Shown here piece by piece: positions 18,344 through 28,973 of a DNA stretch of 64,000 nt (positions are counted from its first letter, which is position 1; each line of letters begins with the position of its first letter). The DNA comes from Dolomedes plantarius (taxonomy: Eukaryota > Arthropoda > Arachnida > Araneae > Dolomedidae). The position numbers and the translations under genes were made by a program. The stretch spans positions 116,575,931-116,639,930 of the forward strand of contig OU015491.1 of the NCBI GenBank assembly GCA_907164885.2, in the 5' to 3' direction. The notes below the pieces were generated by a model. That model did not search any database. It was not told where the DNA came from and saw only the letters and a program-made list of their open reading frames with translations.

Positions 18344-20447
18344 TGAAATTTTTTTTAATTGCTCTCAGGGAAACAAATAGAAAACTCATGTGAAATTTTT
18401 GTATCTTGGACTTCAAAAGGATGATATATGACCATACTGTTTTGCGGCAGACTTTACGGTACACCTAGTACTTTTATACTTGTGCAGCTCATATTTGTGA
18501 AAAACTGTTTTTACAAAACTGAGAAAGAGGATTTTGTAAAAAATACAAAAGAAGTTGTGTTTAAAATAGTTATTTTAGTAGAAAAGGGGAAAGCCTCTTT
18601 TTACCCTCGAGTAAAGTCAGTATATTCCCCGATAATCTGGTAAATAGTAAAGTCAAATAAAATGAAGCTACTTAAAGATGAGAAAAACACAAAAAATATC
18701 ATTAAATACAGAGGAAAATTAAAGTGCTTGAAGTGATTACGAAAGGATGGGCTATATAATATATATTCTTGAATTTGACTATTTGATATAACTTTTAGCA
18801 TATTTTTTTCCAATATGAACTATTTAAATATTTAATGTAACTACCTGTTAGTCACGAAGTCTCTCGCTTGCAGTTAAACCATTGAAACGATACAGAGATT
18901 TGAAAAATGTTTCTCAGTACTTATAATTTGAAAAACATATGGTAGAACAAGATGGATCCCCCCCCCCCCCTTTTTCTAGGTACACTTATTCGTAGTTATA
19001 TGACACGCAATATTTAAAAATATTTTATAATTCTAGATACATGAAAAGGGCATTTAAAAACGGTTTCATCAAGTCTGTTATTCCAAAATAACAGCATCAA
19101 ACTCAATTAAATTATAAAAAAGACATTGTTCTCTATTTTTGAGGACAATAAACTGAAATCGCTCTCATTTATATATGAAACAATAATTTTTATCATTTTT
19201 ATAGGAGATTCAAATGTAGGTTTCTAAATCAAAGTAATAAATTGACAGAAAAAGAATGAAATGCTTCAGTTAAAACAGAACAAGCTCGATATCCTGTTTG
19301 ATTCAAGATTAAAAAAGTCAGCATAGTGACGCATCGCTTATCCTATTGACCACATTTATTTATTTATTCATTCATTAACTTTTGTAGGCTCATTCGTAAA
19401 CGTAAAGTGTAATATCATTCTGATCTGCTTGTTTAATATCTTAGAGCTGAGATGTTTCAGAAAGCTTCTGTAAAGAAAATTTGCTGAAGAAACAATAAAA
19501 CCCCCGATGACTTATAAAGATCTTTTCACTTAGCGGAATCTCTCTTCCTACTTCGCCATTGTAATCTGCAAACAATGTCAACATCTAGGCAAACATTGAC
19601 AGCGATAATAATTCTGCTAATGATGAACACGTGTAATGACTTTAACGCAGCTTTAAAAAAAAAGAAAACTTCTATAGTATTTTTTTTATATTAAGATGTT
19701 GTGACTGATATCATAGTTGTTCAAGATTCTTTTTTATACGTGTTTGTTCTACTCCCGAGTTTTCGATAAAGACTTTTCATAGCGGGTCACTTTTTGAGCT
19801 CTTAAAAACTCAATTAGAAATGCACTTATTTTTTACCATGTTTTTATTAACTTGCTTTCTTGTTTGTGGGTGTTTGTCCCTTACAAATCTTGCAATCGAT
19901 TAATTTCCCGACTAGCTAGCCATTTGAAACTTTTAGAATAGCTCAGAACACGATGACAATGCATTTTTAAATACTTTTAGCCATCTTTAAGCAGAATTAA
20001 ATTAATTTTCAGTTATTTTCAGTTAATTTTGTTTTGTAGACTGGAGCAGCCATCTATCGGCCAGAACGGGAAAGAAAAGTGTTAAACGCAAGTTACCTTC
20101 CAATTAACTTAATTTTCTTTCAAGTTGATGGGATAATTCATCAAAAAAAATTTTTAAAGTATTTATTAATACATAGAATTGTCAAGTTTATATGATTCAA
20201 CAGAAAATTTAAAAACATGGTATATAAAAAGTTCTTTTTATCTTGTAATTATGTTAATATAACCTGGGGGGCTCCGTAGGTGACGAAGAGAATACAGTTG
20301 GGTGAGGTATGGTAAAATGAGGTTTCAAAATAAATTGTTTAAAATTTGTAATATTTAAAAAAAATTATTGTTTTCAAAAATGCATATGATTGTCTGATTT
20401 ATTCACTTTTTCCCATTTTATTTTTGTCTCTGTAGAGGGCTTTATTA
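18344..20447. other. AT-rich DNA, nothing recognised
   Basis: A C-run followed by T at 18957-18974. Short ORFs (18428-18643, 18601-18813) look like chance frames. Confidence 0.5.
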
Positions 20448-21631
20448 GCCCAGTCAAAATAGGTTTTATGGCAAAATAAAAATATGAAAGTTTTGAAAAT
20501 TGGTGGAGATGTTTGTTTGGGCATACTGTACAACATACTAAAAGTCCCCACCGATCAGACTTAAGCTTTCGGTGCCATCTTGGGAAAATGTGTAGACTTT
20601 TTTGACTTTTTGCAAGTAACTTCAGAAATATTGATTTTATGTAAAAAAATTGAGTACAAAAATTGAAGAGCATTAAATTATGAACAAAAACATTATTTAC
20701 ATTTTTTTAATAAGTCTAACACGAACAAAGATAATTGACTTTGAAAATAGCGAACAATCACGCGTAGGACGCGGATGCGCGGGTCATCCCCATCGCGATG
20801 GGGGGATGTGCCCCAAAAGTCTTGCACACTCACGTTTGTCAAACCTCTGCATATCAAAGCTCGAGATAAAGTTGCAGCAACATCCAATCCATTGTTATCA
20901 GGTTGTATTGTGAGGTTTGGTGGATTCTATCTTCTTATGTCATACTAAGGCTGCATTGGGTACGTAATGGCTGGAAGTGGGTAAAAATAAATACTTAATT
21001 TGATGTATGCAACTACGTCAGTAAAAAAAAAAATGTTTCCTGGACATGCATACGCTAGAAAAATCCTAGCTCATTTATTTACCCAAACAGCTTTAGCAAA
21101 AATAATTTTTGACACCATGGACATCTCTGATTTCTAAAGCAGTAATCTCCATGAGTTGTTTAAAGATTTGAAGGCCTTTTTTGTGTTTTTGCAAATAACT
21201 TGGGAAACACTGACTTTATTAAAAAAAAGTTTTAAACAAAAATTAAAGAACATTAAATTGTGTACAAAAATTATTAAATACATTTTGTCGTAACCCTAAC
21301 ACGAACCAAAATATTGACTATTAAATGCGGGTTGATTATGAATGTAGCGTCCAAGTCTCGTTGAAGGCGCTTTCCTTTGAATTCTCTCCTCTCCCTCATT
21401 TGGGCAATCTTTAAACACAAGAAAATAGACAAATGTTTTTTGGTATGTAGATAATTGATCATTTTTAATTTTATGAACGATTGTAATAAACTTGGATTTA
21501 TTCACTACCATATTTTCATTGTATATAATATTTTAAGCTTACCTACTTTATGCTTGTCGTGCTTTTTTCGATACGGGATTGTTCGCGTCGTCAGTCTTGA
21601 AAAGAACGTCTATAGGCCAGCTAGCACCACC

Positions 21632-23370
21632 TCATTCATCAATTCCTTTTATTGGATCCTCATGATCTACAGTGCAATAACTGCAATGGGGTATGTCATT
21701 GTGACATACCACATTGCAGTTATTGTAGGCCGTTGTGCAGTTGATGCTTGCTTTCCGACACACGTATCTTCCTCCCCAGTCAGTCTTACAGTTGTGAAAC
21801 ACCATGCTTAAAACTGAAACGGGAGCCACTGCATCCATAGTTGTGATGGGCACGAGGGTTTTCTTTTGACATTTCCAGCCCACACTTCAGGATTCTACTC
21901 ATTCCCAAACCACTTTTGCACTTGGTGATACAACCGAAAGGAATGTCGCATGGCTGTCTCTTCAGTTGAGGGAAGAGACGAAATATATGGTTTTATTTTC
22001 GTGACAAATTTTGCGAAGTATTTGTACCTAAACTTATTTAGGGACTTTTCACTGGGATGTGCTCCATACCAGATCAGAAAAAAGCATTCTCCTGCTTAAG
22101 CAACATCATTATGCATTGAGTTGCATTTATTAACTACTGTCACGTCGTGTTCCATATCTTTACTTTGGAACATTTTTACACAATTTTTCTTTCCTTTGTT
22201 GAATGCTGCAGAAGTAGTATCGCATCCACTGAACGCATGGAGAAAAGGGATACTTTGGTATGCCCCGATGATTGTATTTTATTTGACGAATGTATTTTTA
22301 TTCTTTGCTTTCCCTTTGCATGTTTTGACAAGGAAAATATCTTTTCTGTAGGAGTGAGAGCTGTTAATAGAACCAAGTGTTCAACATCTTCACCGATGAT
22401 TACAACGATGTTGCTACCAGAACATGCTTCATTAATTTCAGTATGTACAATGAGAATGTCGGCTTCGTCATTACATTGTCGGAATCTGTTTTCCAGATCA
22501 GCTGATAGCATGCTGATCAGTTTGCTCTTGTTGTTTTCATTTGAAAGGAACTGTTATTGTTGAACAGTAACTCGCATGTTTCCACCAAAACTTATGTCTA
22601 CAGATTTATCACAATAGACCGTAGATTTTCTTCCATTTTTTTGTACTGTTACTGGTGTTGGATTAGCCATTAAAAACGACACAACTGGTCCCATAATGCT
22701 TTTTTTTATATGGTTAACTTAATTTGTGCAAACATCTGAAAAAGTTAATTGTGTTCCCCATTTGACACGGTGTAGGAGAAAACCACTGTCCACAATATTG
22801 ACGCAGTTCAGGAGGTTAAGGTCTTTGTTTGGAACTTCAAAAAGTCGTACCTAGCCAATGTCGTTATCTCTCGCAAGCCAGCTTCATTAAACAGAGTAAA
22901 TGTAAAAGGAGCTAACTCATATTGTAAATAAAATGCTACTCGTTTCTTCGTCATTTTGTTTAACAATCTCTATCCTCCAGAAAAGAACAACGGGTTTACT
23001 AATGTATTGAAACCATTTACTTTCACCGCACAATTGACGGTGATCAAGGTTTCATAATCTTTACCATTTCAAAGTACTGAACCCAGAGGGATGCAGTTGG
23101 GCCATTCTCTTTCAACTGCTTCAAAGTCTTCCTCATTTTAATCTCGATGTCTCGTATATGAGTATGTCCGTATATGGTTTCTAGTGATAGTAGTTCAGAA
23201 GCAAAATCTCTAACCAACTCATGGAGATTATTGCTTTTGAAATCAGATATATCCATGGCGTCAAAATTTATTTTTGCTAAAGCTGTTTGGGTAAATAAAT
23301 AAGCTAGGATTTTCCTAGCGTATGCATGGCCAGGCAACGCTTTTTCTACTGACGTAGTTGCATACATCAA
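21632..23370 (-). pseudogene. decayed multicopy transposon-linked gene, PIN-like
   Basis: Fragments read in order on the minus strand: 23370-23044 (LWVQYFEMVKIMKP at its end), ~22930-22540 (KRVAFYLQYELAPFTFTLFN, then NNKSKLISML), 22511-22176 (NDEADILIVHTEI, then VVIIGEDVEHLVLLTAL) and 21883-21632 (a cysteine-rich tail, CKTDWGGRYVCRK). From memory this order and the ADxLIV / GEDxxxLVLL signatures match a large animal protein family of transposon origin with a PIN-like nuclease fold. Name and superfamily uncertain. Many stops and frameshifts make it non-functional. Confidence 0.55.
21675..21724. repeat. strong stem-loop inside the decayed gene
   Basis: CAATAACTGCAATG-G-GGTATGTCA pairs with TGACATACC-A-CATTGCAGTTATTG around a 3-bp loop. 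About 23 paired bases. Confidence 0.85.
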
Positions 23371-24355
23371 ATTTAGTATTTATTTTTACCCACTCCAAGC
23401 CATTATGTATTCAATGCAGCCTAAGTATGACATAAAAAGATAGAATCCACCAAGCCTCACAATACAACCTGATAACAATGGATTGGATGTTGCTCCAACT
23501 TTATCTCGACCTTTAATATGCAGAGGTTTGACACACGTGAGTGTGCAAGACTTTTGGGGCACATGCGCGGGTCATCCCCCCATCGCGATGGGGATGACCC
23601 GCGCATCTGCGTCCTACGCGTGATTGTTCGCTATTTTCAAAGTCAATTATCTTTGTTCGTGTTAGACTTATTAAAAAATGTAAATAATGTTTTTGTTCAT
23701 AATTTAATGCTCTTCAATTTTTGTATTCAATTTTTTTTACATAAAATCAATATTTCTGAAGTTACTTGCAAAAAACCAAAGAAGTCTACACATTTTTCAA
23801 GATGGCGTCGAAAGCTCAAGTCTGATCGGTGGGGACTTTTAGTATGTTCATTAGCATGCTCAAACAAACATCTCCACCAATTTTCAAAACTTTCATATTT
23901 TTTTTAGACATTCGTCAAAATCGGGTCTATTTTGACTGGGGTACTATGCGAGGAGCTGCAGTTTAGGTTTTAATGAACAGTTTCATGCAAAATGTTATCT
24001 GATTAAACTTCTTGCAACTCACCTAGTCGATAAAACTTTGTTTTATTAACATCCTTTCATTTTTGAAACCTTGCTACTGCATCTTCAAACTTCTTTTTTA
24101 AATTTCTGATACTGATTTAAAAACTTTGAGGAAATTATTTTCCTTTTAGTTTCTTCTTTCAAATTTCATAAATGGAGTGAAATGAATGCAGTGTTTGGCA
24201 TAGCACAAGTGATTTTTTTTTTCAGGGAATATAAAGATTACCCGAATAATCTTTCATTTTAAAGAAATCAGTATAGAATTAAGTTTAAAAGTGCAAAAAA
24301 AAATTTATTTAAAAATATTCAGTATTGTTCAACACAAAATAATTATGATGACATA

Positions 24356-25010
24356 TCGCACCTCTGCTAGAAGAGTGTTACATCTCCGAAATTTTGGTTT
24401 TGAGATAATTGCACCACAATGCTGTGTAAGAAGTGCTTCTCATCCTCGAATAATGTTATAAGCCTAGTACCAACACAATCTCCTAGATGGCGCTTATTGC
24501 CCTCTTCCACAGCTAGGAGAGGAACTTGCTCATGCGCAAAGAATAAAAATAAGATTTTTGTCAGTGCCCAATGTTGTTTGTTGTATTAAAATGTTCATTA
24601 AATTTTACTTGGGAAATAAATGTTTTTATTTGGAAAATAAATTTGCATTTTTTTGACCTGCTGTTCATGTTATCAAGGTTTTTTTTCTTTGTATTGTGAA
24701 AAGTTTAGGTAAATTGTGCATTAGCATAGAGATATGACAGTATTCCCTCAAGCTTTTCAGTCCATGTTGACAAAATGAGGTTACTAGAAGGTTATATCTT
24801 GTAATAAAAATTCAAAATTATGCTTAAAAAATTAAAAACAACTTTAATAGTATATAGTTTTGTCTTTTGAAGTGATTCGAAAAATAAGTTTTCCCCAAAT
24901 TATCATAGTCATTCATAAAACAAGAAATGAAATTTCGATATATATCTTCTTTATCTCTTCCTGAAAATATGGCTATTTTGAGATGTAACACTCTTTTAGC
25001 AGAGGTGCGA
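24356..25010. mobile_element. MITE family D, 655 bp
   Basis: Terminal inverted repeats of about 33 bp, TCGCACCTCTGCTA then AAGAGTGTTACATCTC, flanked by TA. No coding capacity seen. Confidence 0.85.
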
Positions 25011-25134
25011 TATTTTCAAATTATGGAATATATCTGACCACACATACACATAAATACTTTTACATACTGTAGGCTGTTTTCAAGATAGATCCATGATGAA
25101 ATATCATTCAAGGCGTCAAAGAAATCAGCAATTA

Positions 25135-26361
25135 GGGCCTGTTCACTAGGGTGTAGTAGAAAGGATTGTTAAATTAGTTACCGGGTCATCCTTGTCCGTT
25201 CGTGGTACTTCTGCAAGAGATGCATTGATAAAAACAAAAATACATTCTAAAAAGATAATGCCAAAATTTGAAACAATAAAACAATTCAACGTGTCAGTGA
25301 AATAAGTAATGGAAACCATGTGTGATTACTATGGACTTTTGAAAAGCATGAATATTTTTTTCAAAATAACGTTTTGCCTTTATAGACATTACATTAATAT
25401 TTTTCTAAATAAGCGTGATTTGTTTATTTTAACTAAGCTCCGTCAATTAAAAATCGTTTTTCTTTCATTCCAATGTGTATTATAAGAATATGCTACTGTA
25501 AAATTAATATGATGAAAATCGCGAAATTTCACAAAATCAGTTGTTCTGTTATGGCATCTAAAAATTAGAAATACTTAGAATATGCGAGTTTTCTGTCAAA
25601 ATATCATATTTTGAATATTTTATTTACAGAAAATATACATTATTTTAATATACTATAAAAGAATTTAACAAAAAATACAAATATAATAACTTTTTCATAA
25701 AAATATCCATTTTGAAGCCCTTTGCGTCACTTGAAAATATTTCAGTAGAGCAAAAAGATTTTAAATTCTTAATTTTAATTTTAAAAGACAACTTTTAAAA
25801 ACTAGAACATATTAAAATTCCGAAAAAAAAATTTTCGTTCCACCGTGATGTCCGAGTGACTTTTAAGTGCCTCGTCCTTAAGTGCCTTTATGTGTACTAT
25901 TTTTATGAAGTAAAACGTATTATATAATCAGTTTAGCAGGTCTCCTGACTAAAAAGAATGTTTAAATTACATATTTTGCTACTTTTTTGTACTACAAGTG
26001 TATTCAGTTTCAAAATAATTGCGAAATTTGTCAAAAATTTAATAAAAACCAAAAGTTTGCCCTTCTTGCGCTAACTGAAAACATACACCAATTACGCTAA
26101 TATTTAAATTCCGTCTTTATTTTGTTAAAAGGCAACTTTTGAAAACTAGAGCATATTGAAATTAAAAAAAAAAGTTTTTTTCGTTCCGCCCTACTGTTCA
26201 CATTAAAATCCGTCAGCGTTAGCGTTATTCGAATTGACATATTTTAAACCAATCGCAGGCCTTAACAGTTTCGTGGCTAATCGTTTGGAGGTTTGTAATT
26301 GGTTAAATATATTTCAATACGAGTAACGCTGACGCTGACGGATTTTATGTGAACAGGCCCT
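25135..26361. mobile_element. foldback MITE family C, copy 2, split by a hAT element
   Basis: The left tip GGGCCTGTTCAC is separated from the rest (26194-26361) by a hAT insertion. The rest is uninterrupted and shows the original sequence at the two sites that were hit in copy 1 (GACATATTTTAAACC and GGTTAAATATATTTC). Confidence 0.88.
25147..26193. mobile_element. non-autonomous hAT element with perfect 8-bp duplication
   Basis: CTGTTCAC is duplicated at 25139-25146 and 26194-26201. The ends are TAGGGTG (left) and TAGGGCG (right, complement). It is 1047 bp with no transposase. The right-end sequence (AACTTTTRAAAACTAGARCATATT..TTTCGTTCCRCC) also occurs at about 25785-25845, so the right terminus is partly duplicated in tandem. 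Confidence 0.88.
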
Positions 26362-26363
26362 TA

Positions 26364-27480
26364 TTCTTTTAGTTGGAAGGGAGAAAGGATGGCATACAGA
26401 ATATTATCGTCAGCAGAGATGCTGGTGAAAATTCACAATCAATCTGCAGTGTGTTGTTTAGTAATCTTGTCGCGACTTTAAATGAATCGTTGAGTTTAAA
26501 TCTCATCATAAACTTGTTATACCAGAAGCGCTGCAGGAAGAATAATAATTTCCATAGACGATTATTACAAGATCTGAAAACTGTAATTTTACCTGAAATA
26601 GCTTCACACTAGACAAACGTCATTGTATCATATCAAAATTTTTAAATAAAATGAATGTGATTTAAAATTTTACGATCAAATAAATTTTTTCTCTTATTTA
26701 AATAAAATTTTTTTGTTCCATTTGTCTTACAGATTTCGGGACGAGTAGGAATTTCGGGGCACCACCATCTAGGTTTTTTAAAGCCAATATTGATGCGTTT
26801 TCGGTGTTTACATTTTTTCCTCGCTAATGTGCAAAAACTTCATAGCCGTGTTTTAATTAATGTGGTATCCCCAGTAGGCCTATTTCCCGCATATTTTTCA
26901 TAAGGTTATAACTTCATAAAAATATATTTTAAAACACTATTCAACACAAATATTTAAATTTCAAACAAAAAAGCAAATTGAGGACACGAACAAATTTTAA
27001 AAACACTTAAAACTGACACATATTTAAAAAGGAACATCATATAAAACCACCCAAAACATTTTTAAAAATAAAAGGTCAAACGTTTAAAATAGAATACATT
27101 AAAACCCAAAACGGTCCCCAGAACCTAATTCCATCTACTTTAAATACTGAAAAAATACTACCTTTTAGGGGTTGCCAGTGGGTTACCAGTTAAAATTATT
27201 TATTGCTCCAGCAAAACGTGCCAAATCGTCAAAATAAATCTAAGATGGCGGATGGTGTCCCCAAAACCCTACTCTTCCCCAGATTTTATTCTTAAATATA
27301 CCAATTTTATCGTTGATGTATATCCATTTTATCCCAGACTATACCAAATTTCACTTTCGTGGTGTAAAGAGGAGGGGAGCCCCAAAAGAATTGGGGAGAG
27401 AAATTTTGCTGTATAACTTTTGAGTGTGTCCCTACGCTTGGGTTTGCCTCCTAAAATTTCTCTCCGTTGTTGCTTTGAAA
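26364..27480. other. no recognised gene
   Basis: A 79-codon open frame at 26373-26612 follows the MITE directly but shows no known domain or splice context. AATAAA-rich AT DNA follows. Upstream LINE sequence in other frames may begin near 27330. Confidence 0.4.
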
Positions 27481-27481
27481 A

Positions 27482-28736
27482 ATGAACCCCTTTCATGGCT
27501 CCGCTTCTCCGCTGACTTCTACGAAGTTCTGGAAAATTCTGTTCTCTCTCTATTATATCAAAGCATTTTTTGCTTTTTATAAGGCAGTGGGAAGGAACTC
27601 TACCAGTTTTGATGGTGAAGTGGAGGCTATTTTTATAGCCCTGAACCAACCAAGTGCACGCAAAGATAATTTCCCTCGGGCTGTCATTATGTCCGATAGT
27701 AAAGCTGCTCTGCAAAGTATTTCCAACAAAAAATTTTGCATTTCTGAACGAATTCATGAATGTAGGAAGATTTCCAATACTTTGACTGACTCTATTGTAT
27801 TGCAATGGATATCTGCTCACAGTGGCACTGAGGGGAATGAAAATGCCGATTTCCTGGCAAAGAAAGGAACAACTATTCTGCAAACTTTTAATAATAAAAT
27901 GTCCTTCAATGCCGCAAAACTCTTAGTTAAATTAGAATTCAAGGGGAGGTTTGCCTCCTACCTATCAAATGATGCTAGGGGAAAGGCCTGGGAGTGTCTC
28001 ACTAGTTCAAAGCCCGTTGTTCCAGATTTTCCCCGTCATGTAGCTGTGGTGCTATTTCGTCTATTGACTGGGCACGAGTGGTTGAATGCCCACTGTCGTA
28101 TACTCACACTTCACCGAGGTTCTTTTCTATGGCATAGGGACAAATGAGGTAGTGCAATAACGAGTCTCTCTTAACGACACGGACATAAATTTATTTACAG
28201 TTGAACATTAATATAACAATTACAAACACCTCTGTTCTGCTTACAGAACTAATTAATTCACTGGAGGCGAGACGAGCCTGCTCTATCTAGCCAGGTCTTC
28301 TGAAACTAATCTCAGAGACGCTCTCTCTGTCCCTATTCTAATTACCGAATAATCTCTAACCAGAGGTGAGACGAGCCTGCATGTATCTCGCCAGACCTCT
28401 GATTCCTAGCAGAGGCTCTCCTTCTCTTTATTTCTTACTTACTGACTCCCCGCGATCCCAAGCATCCTCTTGGATTCAACGCCCCCGCAGCCAATCCTCT
28501 GATTGGTAGAGGGGTGGGGAATTACGGGGTACAACATTTTCACTTTATCTAGCGTTCATTTTCAAACATTACACTACACCCACCTTCACAAAATTGGTCT
28601 TAGAGACTCTCCTACCTGTACTCTGTCTGACTCTGGACAATGTATGGATAACAAGCATATCGACGAATGTACTGCATTAATGGTTTTTAATTCTATTCTG
28701 AAATATTGGGAAGCTAGACTAAGGCTAATGGCTTAG
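27482..28736 (+). pseudogene. LINE ORF2 C-terminus: RNase H and C-terminal Cys region, interrupted
   Basis: RNase H motifs in order: GEVEAIFIAL (Glu), MSDSKAAL (Asp) and SAHSGTEGNENADFLAKKG (His and final Asp). The first catalytic Asp lies in a degraded stretch upstream. Then comes FRLLTGHEWLNAHCRILTLH, typical of the region after RNase H in jockey/I/R1-type elements. The frame breaks at the insertion. After it the reading resumes HKIGLRDSPTCTL..MDNKHIDECTAL and ends YWEARLRLMA-stop. Removing the insert plus one CTTCAC copy restores a single frame. Confidence 0.82.
28115..28583. mobile_element. 469-bp insertion in the LINE, 6-bp target duplication
   Basis: CTTCAC occurs on both sides (28109-28114, 28584-28589). 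It is GC-richer than its surroundings, contains two diverged ~100-bp units (GAGACGAGCCTGC at 28269 and 28370) and, on the minus strand, an AATAAA. Size and duplication would suit a solo LTR, but I see no clear TG..CA ends, so the class is unresolved. Confidence 0.65.
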
Positions 28737-28926
28737 TTGCCTGGCATTTGTATAAATAAATAAATATTAAAGTATTTAATGATCTTGGATTGTCCATAGG
28801 GTTGATCAAACCCAACGATCCCCTGCCTAATAAAGAACTATATTGATAAATTTGATATGGCTGCCATGCTCATTTTTAATTTTTAATTTTGAAAAGTTGA
28901 TTGATAAACTCTAGTTTTAAAGACTA

Positions 28927-28973
28927 GCGCCCTGGCTATTCAGTCATCTTCGTGCCTGAAGAGCCAGGGTGCC
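28927..28973. repeat. hairpin, ~16-bp stem
   Basis: GCGCCCTGGCTATTCAG pairs with CTGAAGAGCCAGGGTGC with two mismatches, around a 12-13 base loop. Confidence 0.75.

Larger units (their letters stand above)
20448..23941 (-). mobile_element. 3.5-kb element with ~740-bp inverted arms
   Basis: The left arm (20448 to ~21175) and right arm (~23200 to 23941) are reverse complements at high identity, ending CCCAGTCAAAATAG, with TA outside (20446-20447, 23942-23943). Both arms contain a GC-rich hairpin (GGTCATCCCC / CATCGCGATGGGG). The arms extend into the coding part, so the structure may be a rearranged element rather than ordinary terminal repeats. A third, diverged copy of part of the arm lies at 21176-21325. 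Confidence 0.75.
27482..28775 (+). mobile_element. non-LTR retrotransposon, 3' end with RNase H domain
   Basis: The 5' part is missing or too decayed to read. The element ends after the stop in a (TAAA)n-type tail (ATAAATAAATAAATATTAAA, near 28755-28775), as non-LTR elements do. It is interrupted at 28115-28583. Confidence 0.8.

Noticed and set aside
22121..22563. Plus-strand open frames of 76 and 138 codons
   Set aside because: Antisense to the PIN-like gene fragment, which carries the recognisable motifs.
20448..23941. Assignment to Kolobok or piggyBac
   Set aside because: These duplicate TTAA; here only TA is visible at the proposed ends, and the transposase class cannot be read.
27329..27883. 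184-codon minus-strand open frame
   Set aside because: Antisense to the LINE RNase H frame, which has recognisable catalytic motifs; the antisense product has none.
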